DNA of 33,660 nt. Origin: Chloromonas sp. AAM2 (lineage: Eukaryota > Chlorophyta > Chlorophyceae > Chlamydomonadales > Chlamydomonadaceae). Every line of letters begins with the position of its first letter. The first letter of the stretch is position 1. The position numbers were made by a program, and so were the translations under genes. This document shows positions 21,715-31,352 of this stretch, in pieces. Location: contig QAXH01002176.1 of assembly GCA_004335635.1 (NCBI GenBank), positions 1 to 33,660 of the forward strand, written 5' to 3'. The notes under the pieces are model-generated. The model was not told the DNA's origin and made no database searches. It was given only the letters and a program-made list of their open reading frames with translations.

Positions 21715-21943
21715 GTATCACTAGTAAAGGCCTAGGTGTATCACTAGTAAAGGCCTAGGTGTATCACTAGTAAAGGCCTAGGTGTATCACTAGTAAAGGC
21801 CTAGGTGTATCACTAGTAAAGGCCTAGGTGTATCACTAGTAAAGGCCTAGGTGTATCACTAGTAAAGGCCTAGGTGTATCACTAGCAAAGGCCTAGGTGT
21901 ATCACTAGCAAAGGCCTAGGTGTATCACTAGCAAAGGCCTAGA
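21715..21943. repeat. 23-bp tandem array, ten copies
   Basis: The core TCACTAGTAAAGGCCTAG recurs every 23 bases from 21718 to 21925, joined by GTGTA. Copies 1-7 are identical; the last three share a T-to-C change (ACTAGC). Each unit holds the palindromes AGGCCT, CCTAGG at its join and, in the first seven, ACTAGT. The near identity suggests recent expansion. Confidence 0.95.
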
Positions 21944-24296
21944 CCAAGCTTATCGTTGAGATTACGGGTGCAGCCAAGCAGGTGGCAGTGTGCGTGCTTG
22001 CTGGTGCTGTGGTGCTGTGCAGCTTGGAGTGTTGCAACTCCTAGTTTTTGCATCAACAAGCTACATACATTGTCATCCCAAGCGTCCACGTTTGCGAAAC
22101 CTCACGCAATGCACTGTCACAGAGTCTGACATACAACTATTCGGTTATTCAGGTGGTAAGTCAGTAACGTCCTTGTAATGTTTTGCTTTGAAGAAGGCAT
22201 TAGGGAAAACGGAAAAACACAGCTAACATTATGTTTAGCAAACCAGAGCGGACATTGACGTGGCTCATTTTGTAGCTCAGGCGCGTCGGCTTTTGCAGGT
22301 GGGTTTTCATCTTGCTCTGCATCAGGGCCAAACCTCCTTACTGAAATGCTGCTCGGGCATCAATCAGGCCAGCTTACAGAGAGCTGACCATATCAAACTG
22401 CAATGGACCGATCATATGCATATTGTTTCAAGGTCAGTCTGTTCTCAAGCAAAAGGCACCACAGGCAGGCTACGGGCCTAGAATACTGGTGTTGACGCTC
22501 AAAAAAACTGGAGTGAAACCAATGCACAGCACACGAAATCAAAAGCACACAAGACAACATGTCCAGATAAATGAGCGCTAGGCGCTTGTAACCATGCTCG
22601 TGTCAAACGAGAAGGACATCGTCGTCATCGTCATGAAAATCGGGCTGGTGCTTGAGAGCTGGATGTATGCACCCAGTGCTGCCACACAACTGTAGTGAAC
22701 CATCCCCGCTCTGTGCACCAACAAATTCAACCCTGAGAGGTTCTTCTTCTCACCTTCTCACCCTGCCTATGAGGCCAAGGGATGGGGCACAATAGGGCCC
22801 AAAAATACGGCAAGCTATAGGCCTTTCTCAAATCAGGGGCTTGACCCAAAAGGCAACGAAAAGGCAAAACTTTTGCAGCGTGTGTCAGAAGGTGCAATGG
22901 GGACTGCTACCTCGGCACATGGTTGCAAATTATCGCAATCTGATTGAGAAGCAAATCTAAGCATGTACCTCTGTACGTATGCTATGCATGCACGTGCTGG
23001 ACCAAGCGGCTGCCAACCACTCAGCCAAAGCATACGGCAAAGAAAAGTCAACATGCACTTGTGCATGTTGGAAACGGCAATCACCCTCCCACATCGCACA
23101 TAACTCGAGATAGCTTCATATCTGTGTGGACAAGAGATGATGTTGCTGGTAATGCACTGTGTGCTGCACAGGCCAATCATAAACATGAACACAGTGACAC
23201 GCACGGTCAAAGCGCCTCTCTCCTGCCAAAGCATTGCCAGTCCCTCTCCACTAAAGGTGGCAAAACCGGCTGCGTACAAGGATTGCAGCGTTGCCACCTG
23301 TGCCACTACTGCTGCCCAGTCATTTCGGCAGGGCACTAGCAGTCTGATCAAGCAGGTAGAGTGGACACAGCTGAAACATGGCAATGAAAGTGTAAAGCAT
23401 CAATGGCCCGTCCATGCATAACGTAATAGCCAGGCACGCATGCCGTAGGCTTACACTGCATGCATGCGGTCATCAAGTATTGTGTGGCATGCATGCGTGC
23501 ATGCGACAGCAGTAGCGGATGCAAGTGAACAGGGCACTGACAACTCCAGGCCACACTGTGAACAAGATAGGGAGCTGTGCAAGCACGTGTGAGTGATCAA
23601 ACAGTACCTGCTGAACACATAGCTACACCTTGCAGCCCCGGATAATCAGCCTTTGAACAGAACAAGAAGAGAATGGTGATAAGGCTTTTAAAGGAATAAA
23701 GATGAAATGCCAATCCTGCACCCATGTCTACACTTGACTTGGGTCTGCTGTGTTGGTCAAGTACGCTGCTGCGTGCATCTGCATCAGTTACAGTCAGCAG
23801 GGCCTGTCAGCATTCCTGGTTAACGTGGTACTTGCTACTACTCTCTATCCTAGCACCCAAAACACTTCAGATGGTAGCACTCAGATGGTGGAACCCATGT
23901 GAGCGGACAAAGACTGCTTTTATTGAGTTTTGTGAGGGAAGCCTTGGGATGCATCTACAGCTGGAGGCGGTGACAGAGAGATTGAACAGGCGTGAAGCTT
24001 GGAGACGTGCCGAGAGTTTGCACACCTGCTAGCTGTATCGCACCGATGATGGCACGCCGTCTGCTGCTACATCAGCCAGGCTGGCAGCTCACTGCTGTTG
24101 GTGGGTGGGCTTGCTACCATTGCAAATAGCAGGGGCCTTGGCAACGTAGCAGCTCAGAGCGAGGTGAAGCATGCAAGGCTATCCTCAGCGAAATGTTGCA
24201 GAAACTGTACTGCTACCATTCACCACCAGCTGTCAGGACGAGCAAGCTGGGGCTGATCAGCAAACACTGACGCATTAGCTGTGATGCCGCCTTGCA

Positions 24297-25397
24297 CTAA
24301 TGCAGGGCTGGTGAGCTGGATAGTTGCAATGCCTGGGACAAGCCGCCGAGACCCCCTTTCACAGGAGTGATTCCAACATGCACATCACCCCCGCTGACAG
24401 TGCCCACACCAGCCACCATGCCTGGCAGCAGTGAGTTGCCCTCGAGAAACCCAGTGGACTTGAGAATAGAATTGCGCATGCGCAACCGGTCACGTTTCAA
24501 TACTCCACCTGCAAAGCAACGTGCATGCATGTTGGTAAGGTGCTCTGTGGTGCTGTAAGGTGGTTGCATGGAGTGCTGGCCAGGGCTGTTTGCAGCTGCA
24601 CACCTGGTGACTCGCCCATCATTGCGAGTGTGTAGTCATTTTTCTGTGATAGCTGGTGGGGTGGCACGAAGGTTGCCAGCGCTGGCGCAATCGGCGATTG
24701 TTGGTTATCCTTAGCGGCGACACGAGCCATGAAAGGTATGTTGATCGGAACAGAGGAGCCCTGCGCAAGAGATTTGTGACAATGTGCTTCAGCCGAGCTC
24801 GTCCAAGCGTCAGCCTCCAGCCCGACAATGGAACGGTGGGGCGAACCTTGACCATTTCCTCGTCATAAAGCATCTACACTCACCATCTTCACGTTGGCAC
24901 TGTTGGCAGGCATGCTTTGAGCCATGAAGGGCTGCATTCTGCTTGTGCGAGGCCGCACGCTGGCCGCCCATGCGACCGTCTGCCTCTGCACAACCAGCCC
25001 GGTCGCGTCATCCTCCAGAAGAACGCCCTCAGCCTCAGACTCGAGGACTACGTTGAGGGTCGTGCTCTTGACGCTGCCGCTGTTGGCCCGGGCTACAGGC
25101 AAACAAATAACATTCTCACGTCGCCACACATCGACGCAATTGAACTTTTATCGTGTAAAGTATCCTCAACTCACCCATGTCCATCGTTGACGAGGGCATG
25201 TGCACATCCAAATCCTGACGAAACATGTCCTCGTCTTCAGACAAGTCCCCTGGTGCGTGCTGGTCGTCACTGGGCTCGTGGTGACCATCAGAACCATGGC
25301 AGCTCTCCGCCCTCTGGCTGCCTGACTCCTCTCGGTCGAAGATATCGGCTTCCTCCAGCTCAAAATGATCGTGACCCGCGTGCGACTGCTGTTTCAT
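24297..25397 (-). CDS. S40/DUF584 senescence-regulator family homologue
   Basis: Exons: 25397-25175, 25092-24884, 24760-24604, 24508-24297. Phases close and give 266 aa ending in TAG. The C-terminal half carries the marks of plant S40 proteins: SVPINIP (residues 147-153), FVPPHQLS (about 175-182), and KRDRLRMRNSILKSTGFLE (201-219), which matches the family's closing 'GRDL-RVRN-TGF-E' block. Plant S40 proteins are small, mostly nuclear proteins of unknown biochemistry, linked to senescence and stress. Here the N terminus is acidic and His/Asp/Glu-rich (1-74), and 47 residues of Gly/Val/Ser-rich tail follow the TGFLE block, where land-plant members usually end. The start codon directly follows an acceptor-like CATCACAG, so an upstream 5' exon is possible. 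The name is from remembered motifs, not a search. Confidence 0.82.
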
Positions 25398-25917
25398 CTG
25401 TGATGGAGAGTGGTGGACTGGTTAGAATACGTGTCGTGTGAAGATTGCAATATGACTCTCGCGGCGAAGGGAATGTGGGCATCTGAATCCCAAATCCGAA
25501 TTTCGTTACAACGAAACGTTTGAAACTTAAAAGGAGTGCTCAGTGCGAAACACGCCGTTCTTGCAGGCTTCTCCTGTCCCGAATGGTCCATGCACCTGGT
25601 TAACCTGGTCAGATGCACTGGTTGGGATTACATGAAAAGAGAGTTAGACTTCACGTCCACGAGCACCCCACCTGTTTTTAGTGCCACACCCGCCGAAACA
25701 CGAGGAAATTATACCTTGCGGCAGCTGCAGTTGTGTTACGGCAGGCTGAGTTGACATGGATTAGGTCGCAAAAGATTAAAACATCTTGACGCATGAAGAC
25801 GTGCTTCGCACTTCAGCCCGTTGCAGCAATCCGTCACAGGCTTTGGGTTCTTTGCATGCTCATCTGCTCGCTGGCTGCTGGCCCCAAGCGCTTCAGGCGT
25901 ATGAAATTGTGTCCATG

Positions 25918-25946
25918 CAAAAAAAAGAAGTTTGCCAATTCTGGGA
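25918..25946 (-). repeat. Dispersed 28-bp motif, copy 4
   Basis: On the minus strand it reads TTGTCCCAGAATTGGCAAAC then TTCTTTTTT, with one change in the core relative to the other copies. A related GCCAATACTGGGAC lies at 26026-26039. Confidence 0.65.
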
Positions 25947-26168
25947 CAATTTCAATAGCTGGTTGTAATGCGTCATCTGGCACTGAATGGTGGTGATGGT
26001 GCATGGTGGTAGGCTGTGTGGCGACTGCCAATACTGGGACACGAGTCTGGGTGAATTCTGGAACATTGTCCTTGACAAACACACAATGAAGGACTCCATG
26101 ACATGCTGAAGCACACAGCCAACAAACAGCAACACATGCTGACAAGCAGAGCATCCCATAATCGCATG

Positions 26169-26321
26169 TCACCCTCTGGACTGAGGCTTTTTCTTGCACA
26201 GCCTCTCTCGCACTTCTCTTGGCAGGTCTTCAAAGCCCTTGGGATCACTGCTGGCCTCCAGGGCTTCAGCGTACTCTCAGGCACGTTTCATGCGGTTCTC
26301 GGTCATGCCCAGGTAAATCAT
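26169..26321 (-). pseudogene. Coding-like frame interrupted by one TGA
   Basis: From ATG at 26321 the minus strand reads MIYLGMTENRMKRA, then TGA at 26279-26277, then 35 more codons starting EYAEALEASSDPKGF, containing DLPREVRERL and ending KKKPQSRG and a TGA stop. The composition (Glu/Lys/Arg/Ala, helical) looks like a genuine protein across the whole stretch, so the internal TGA looks like a nonsense change, an unseen intron junction or, less likely, a selenocysteine codon. I do not recognise the family. Confidence 0.35.
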
Positions 26322-27776
26322 TACTAGTCTTTGGCCTTGACTTTGGCGACTGCGTTCTGTTTTGCTTTGGGTTGGCCTGCCTTTCCTGCTTTGTTCCCTG
26401 CTTTCGTTTTGCTTTCTTGCTCAGGGTAGGCCAGGGCGGTGCCCATCCCATTCCGTGTCCTCTGACGGCTCCCCTGGTTTAAGTACATGTATGCGTCAGT
26501 CTCATTCGTTTCGGCTTTTGTGTTTCAGCTGTTGTATTTCAGCTTCATTCGTTTCATTACGTGCTTCTCAGTTGTACTTGATATCCACTATTGCTATGGC
26601 ACTGGACGTGGTATCCGGTGATCACAATTTTCAAGCAGGTTGATTAGTAGAATGACCACAAGCACTTGACGGTTAATGACATACGTAGTAGTAAGGTGAC
26701 ATCATGATCACTGTATCATCATGATCCTGAGTGGAGTCAGACAGCAGGCAACCTTGGCGTTACAAGTGTTCCTCACATTGCCTGATAGCCCAGCAACCCA
26801 CAGGAGTCAATTGCACAGCTTACAGCTGCACAGGAGAGCCCAGGGAGACGTTTTAAGCAGCCAGTTGAAACAACCAGAATCAACCAGGTTCATTCAACAC
26901 CCCTAGTCTACTGCGCCTGAATCAACCACAAATTCCAATCAATTCTTCTGAACCAGTTGGATCAGCGGGACAGTGTTGAATCAACCTGGTCAAATGGCTT
27001 GACTTGTGCGACGAGTAGACTGTCAGGTATACCGTACTATTCGATGGCCGGCAAGAATCAAACTTGTGCTTGAACAACCTGGCCTCAAGTGATCAATCAA
27101 TCAGTCAGTAATCAGACACTTTTTCATTTGGACACAAGGTATCTTACACGCACTTGTACACAACATACATCCGGACTGCAATTCCTGCATCGTCTGTTTG
27201 AAGGCATCTCTTCAGTTCCGGGAATTCGATTGACGCCCCACTATCCTCCCTTGTCAAGGATGTATGCACAGTGTTATGCCAGCCTGAAAGCATGGGTACC
27301 GTCTGCAGCCGTCTGCCCAATACAGTAATCACAAACTACTGTTCAGCAGATGGCTGCTCCTGTTGACGGAGAAACGCCTCCCCAGCCTGCCTTGCCTGTG
27401 AACGATTGCGCAGTGATGACCTGCCACGCCCACCCTGCAGGCACATGGACATGCACACTGGAACACACGGGGACAACTGTTTATCACGGACCATCGATAG
27501 CTGCATATACAAGGAAGCCATGCAGGCAGCTTGGGGCTGCAGTATGCCACACTGCCACTCTCCACTCTGATGCCGTTCAAGCTGCTTCCATACGCTGATG
27601 CATTTCAGACTTGTGCGACAATCAAAGACAGCACCTAAGCGGGCCACGCATTACAACCACGCACAGCTGGTGCGGGTGAACAATAGTTAACACGGGCCGC
27701 GTCTTGTGCTGCACATGACACGCCATTGCAGCATCAGGATCATGAAGCTGGTTGTGGGCCAGAGCAACTCACCGTC

Positions 27777-28376
27777 TTATTGAGCGCAGACAGCAATGGA
27801 TGATCGTAGCCCTTCCTTGGCACGGCTTAGCTGTTGCTTTCCCTTCCTCCCCTTGCCCTTCTGCTTCTTGTCTGGCTGCCACTGATAAGCCCTCAGCATA
27901 TCATGCAGTAGAGCTGCACCACCCCAGACCTGCCATTGCTGCTCACGAAGTATCACTGCCACCCACATGTCCAGCTCCTCCCAGTACACAGGCTTGCCCT
28001 GCACCAACTTCGGCCAGTACTTTTCCTCGGTGCTGGCGGAGGTGGTGCAAATGCTAATGCTGCCACCGTCGGCACTGCTCTGGACATTGCTGCTGCTGTC
28101 ACCACCCTCCGCGCCACTGCCGCTGGTGGCAGTGTTTGGGACACTGCTGCTGCTGCTGCTGTCACCACCCTCCGCGCCACTGCCGCTGGTGGCAGTGTTT
28201 GGGACAATGCTGATGCTGCTGTCACCACCCTCCGCGCCACTGCCGCTGGTGGCAGTGTTGGGGACAATGCTGCTGCCACCACCCCCGCCGCCGCTGCCGG
28301 CATGTCGAAGGAGCGGGGCTCGGTGCTCAGCAATAACGGCCAGCACTGTCGTGGCCTCAAACCCTGGCTTTGTCGA
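27777..28376 (-). CDS. Exon of an unrecognised protein with a Ser/Gly repeat
   Basis: After a good acceptor (GTCTTTTAG) the frame runs 199 codons to a TAA at 27779-27777. It begins STKPGFEATTVLAVIAEHRA, followed by a Gly run, then three copies of a repeat reading PNTATSGSGAEGGDSS, then a Trp-rich block with KYWPKLVQGKPVYWEEL and QWQVWGGAALLHDMLRAYQW, and a Lys-rich end (KKQKGKGRKGK). The repeat units differ by 3 bases (63 then 60), so the frame is kept, which supports coding. I cannot name the family. The upstream exon or exons were not found, so this is a partial model; it lies just downstream of the J-domain gene on the same strand. A donor-like ACG|GTGAGT just past the stop leaves room for a different 3' end. 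Confidence 0.55.
   Translation of the reverse strand, partial: STKPGFEATTVLAVIAEHRAPLLRHAGSGGGGGGSSIVPNTATSGSGAEGGDSSISIVPNTATSGSGAEGGDSSSSSSVPNTATSGSGAEGGDSSSNVQSSADGGSISICTTSASTEEKYWPKLVQGKPVYWEELDMWVAVILREQQWQVWGGAALLHDMLRAYQWQPDKKQKGKGRKGKQQLSRAKEGLRSSIAVCAQ
28098..28265. repeat. 60-63-bp coding repeat, three copies
   Basis: Copies start at 28098, 28161 and 28221, each with GTCACCACCCTCCGCGCCAC and a GGCAGTGTT end. They encode the Ser/Gly repeat in the minus-strand exon at 27777-28376. A variable GCT trinucleotide run makes the length difference. Confidence 0.9.
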
Positions 28377-28803
28377 CTAAAAGACTAAAACCATCGGGCC
28401 AGATGACCATTTGCGGTACTATATCAGTGCCATTAAGAACGCTGATGTCTTTATGTGTGGCCGGGCCAATTGCATGCATCTGAAGCTCCGGAAGACCAAG
28501 GTTTCCTCCTACATCATCACTCTTGACTGTAAACTTCTCTGCGAGTCAGAGAGGCCTTCCGACAGTGATTGGGCATGCTGGTGGTCCGGCATTCCTTCCA
28601 CAGGAGACAGAGAGTGATTGTAACAAACTCTGCAACGTGTGTCAGTAAGTATCTGAGCCATGATGTATTGAAAACAGGACAGTGGCTTGACACAGTAGTC
28701 TTTAATCGTCAAGAAATAGCAAAGGAAGAGAGGCCAGAACCTGCTGGTCACCACTGCACGCTTAGCAACAATAGGAATGCTGTCCCCAGCACGCTGCCTG
28801 CGC

Positions 28804-31352
28804 TCAGCACATAGCGCGGAGTGCCTCATAGGCCGCCCTCGCTTCCTTGAACTTCTCTGCCGCCGCCTCTTGTCCTGCGCCCCCGTAGCCCCCGCTGCCT
28901 CCTGTCTGGTGCTTGTCCGGGTGCCAGCGCATGGCACACCTGGATGCAAGGCGGCAAGAAGCAAAGACAGCCTTCAAACAGCAAGTGACAGTGACTTGCA
29001 TGCAGTCCAGCAAGCTGCGCTGACAGCTTGGAGACATTAACACACAGATGCGCATGCAGTCCCGACCTGAGTCCCGCCGCCACTCCTGTACCCTCACACC
29101 ACGTGTTCTATCCCTCATGAGTGCAAACACACACTCTCTCTCTTGAACCCACAGATGTGCTTGATATCAGTTGCTCAAATGCGTAGTTGATGCTTGCACC
29201 GTGTTCTGTTCCACCTGAGGGGAAAACATGCGACGCTACAGATGTAACACATAAACACGCACGCGCACGCGCACACACCATGTGGGCACTAAACGTAAAC
29301 ACCAGCTCGCAGTTGGATGAAAACTGTCCAATTTACGTCCATGCACCGCGTGACCTACCTGTGGAACGCCTCTTTGAGGCCTGAGGCAGTCAGAGCTTGT
29401 TCCGGCCCCAGCCCCAGCGTCGCCAGATGACCAACCACAGCCGAGGAATGACGAGCAGCGCTCGCGCCATCACTGCCCCACGTCCTCCCGCTGTTGCTAC
29501 TGCTACCGCTACTGCTGCTAGCATGGCTCGCCCGCTGGTACCTTTCCCACCACGCAGACAACCTCTGGCTGTATTCCTGATACTGACGATAGTGCTCCTG
29601 CTCATACTGCTGCTGGTGCTGACTGTATTGATGACTAGAAGACGTTGTTTCCTGTTGCTGTGTCCACCAGCCATGTGCGTGGGCTGACCCCTGGCCGCCT
29701 GACCCAGCCGCGGACCCGCCTCTAGCCCGCCAGTGCGGCTGAGATGTCTCGTAGTGCCTGTCAAAGTACTCATGATACCAGCTGCGGCAAGCAAACACAG
29801 GTGAAAGCTTGCCTGAACACACCTGCCATCATCTTGCCTGTGTGGTTCGTGATGGCCTCGCTTGCTCGGCATTTTGCTACCCACCCAGAACCGGCTCAGG
29901 ACATGAGAACGAGCTCAGTTGACAGCAGGTGGCAAATTGATTGAATGGGAACAGTTTGGGAACATCACACATTTCCCGGTCACTCGCACCTTTGCTCCTG
30001 CTCAAAACAACCAAAACACAAGCTCGTGCTTACAACAAACGCAAGCACAGCAAACACGGTGGTTGCTAAAAATTTGGCCGCCTGCGTAATGGCTGCAAGG
30101 GCCGACCGAAGCCCGCTTCGAGTCCCAAACTCTGAAACCGCTGATGGCGGCTCAAGTATGGCCAAGATACGGATTCCGCGCCCAGTGACAACCCTGACAG
30201 CCGGTACCAACATGACACACACTCACGAGTCACTGTCAGCACGGCCCCTCCACGCCCGCCGGCCGCTGCGTGCGTGTCCCATGGCCCACGCCCAGTCCTC
30301 ATCCTGCTCCTCATCCCCCTCACCCATCCCTTCATCCCTCGCCTCCCACCTGCGTTCAAATCCAAGTGATGGCGGTCGTTCGGACGTTGTACCAGCATGC
30401 CACAACGCAAATCTCATTAGAACGGGCAAGGTGCGACGAGTATGATGATGTTTTATATGGATGCTTGAGCCATCTTCTCTTCTTCCACGTGTGGGACGAT
30501 ACAGATGTAAACACGACACCCCCTCACTCACCCTACACGTCTCCACCAGGCATCCCGCCACACCCACTGCCTGCGTCTCTTTCGGCGGTTGCCCGTCGCC
30601 GCACGTTGCCTGCTGGTAGCCTCCCGCTGCGGCTTGTACTCTTGGTAGCTGGCGGCTGTGGCGCTGCTATGCCCTTGCCCGGATGCATTGTGGGCGTGGA
30701 AAGGCCGCCGACCCGCCGCTGCGCCCTGGCCGGACTTATGCCTGCGGCTCTTGCCGTGCCCTTCGCTGAGCTGCTCAAATACGATCCGAGTGTCTGCGTG
30801 CCGAGGGCGTGGTGTGTGGGCGTGGGCGGTGCGGGACCGGTGAGAGTGGCCGGAGGAGTGTTGGCTGCTGGGCGACTGCTGAGACCGGAATCCATGGTGC
30901 CCTGTCAGTGCAGTGCAGCAACAAACACATGGAGGAAAGCATGATCGAAGGCGCGTGCAGTGAGGGCTGGCAGCTTGAACCAAATGCACATCGTAGCACC
31001 AATCCATACAAAACAAACGACCCTCCGCATGCTGGGCAATGCTGTTGTGCCTGATGCTGTGCGCGGGCATTTGTACATCTCTGCATGCTTGATACAGCTG
31101 GTATGAGCAGCAACAAGGTACTATAAAGAAGTGGCAAACGTTGAACCAAACTAAGATATGTGCTATGGTGGGTAGTGCAGCAGAGGAAGGATGACTGAAG
31201 AGCGCAGCAATTTTCAAGCAAGAGAACAAGCAAGAGAACAGAGTGAAACCAATACAGAGTAGCAACAAATATGCTTTGACCATTTCCTGAACACCATCCG
31301 GATGCAGGATGAGATGTTTGACTTCATATACTAGAGCCTGTACGACCGTCAC
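28804..31352 (-). CDS. J-domain (DnaJ-like) protein with C-terminal J domain and membrane segment
   Basis: Proposed exons: 31352-31250, 30901-30532, 30349-30227, 30115-29990, 29781-29359, 28939-28804, giving 426 aa. The last two exons are firm: they join across a GT-AG intron to read SGLKEAFHRCAMRWHPDKH and later AAAEKFKEARAAYEALRAM, helices II-III of a J domain with the HPD motif at about residues 388-390, ending at the stop. J domains stimulate the ATPase of Hsp70 partners. Exon 4 encodes a hydrophobic stretch (KFLATTVFAVLAFVVSTSLC, about 212-231), a likely membrane span. Exon 2 is rich in His, Arg and Ser; exon 3 is acidic; exon 5 is Gln/Tyr/Ser-rich (HQQQYEQEHYRQYQEY). The first exon and the acceptor of exon 4 (CGAAG) are the weakest parts. 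Some plant J proteins also carry a J domain at the extreme C terminus. Confidence 0.75.

Larger units (their letters stand above)
18955..24296. other. Gene-poor region, repeats only
   Basis: After the peptidase stop I see no model with a consistent chain of exons. Open frames (for example around 19562-19828, 21117-21662, 22833-23384 and 23724-24032) have no recognisable motifs, no matching splice partners, or overlap repeats. The stretch holds the 3' untranslated region of the peptidase gene, three copies of a 28-bp motif, a 23-bp array and several TGCATGCATG alternating runs (about 23450-23510). A lineage-specific short gene cannot be excluded. Confidence 0.5.
25398..27776. other. Mostly non-coding region upstream of the S40-like gene
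   Basis: The first few hundred bases probably hold the 5' region of the S40-like gene; a perfect palindrome TTCGTTACAACGAA lies near 25500-25513. A stretch at about 26420-26480 resembles peptidase intron 13 around 13932-14005 (GGCGGTGCCC, then TCC-GTGTCCT, then GACGGCT), so it is a diverged dispersed repeat. One coding-like remnant is listed separately at 26169-26321. Otherwise I found no gene with consistent splicing. Confidence 0.5.

Noticed and set aside
22833..23384. 183-codon minus-strand open frame
   Set aside because: No recognisable motif, Cys-rich mixed composition and no consistent splice junctions; probably chance.
23724..24032. 102-codon plus-strand frame with a charged C-terminal helix
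   Set aside because: The C-terminal part is plausible but unsupported by any family or splice partner; it lies antisense to the expected 3' region of the S40-like gene.
27336..27420. Minus-strand stretch reading GRGRSSLRNRSQARQAGEAF after a CTGCAG acceptor
   Set aside because: It might be a terminal exon, but no donor in phase was found upstream to join it to the 27777-28376 frame, which ends in its own stop.
28399..28617. Plus-strand frame reading DHLRYYISAIKNADVFMCGR
   Set aside because: It looks protein-like over about 35 codons, but I could find no supporting exon on either side and no family that I trust. It lies antisense to the region where upstream exons of the 27777-28376 gene would be expected.
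30533..30895. Plus-one frame starting MDSGLSSRPAANTPP on the minus strand
   Set aside because: It overlaps exon 2 of the J-domain gene in another frame and does not connect in phase with the J-domain exons.
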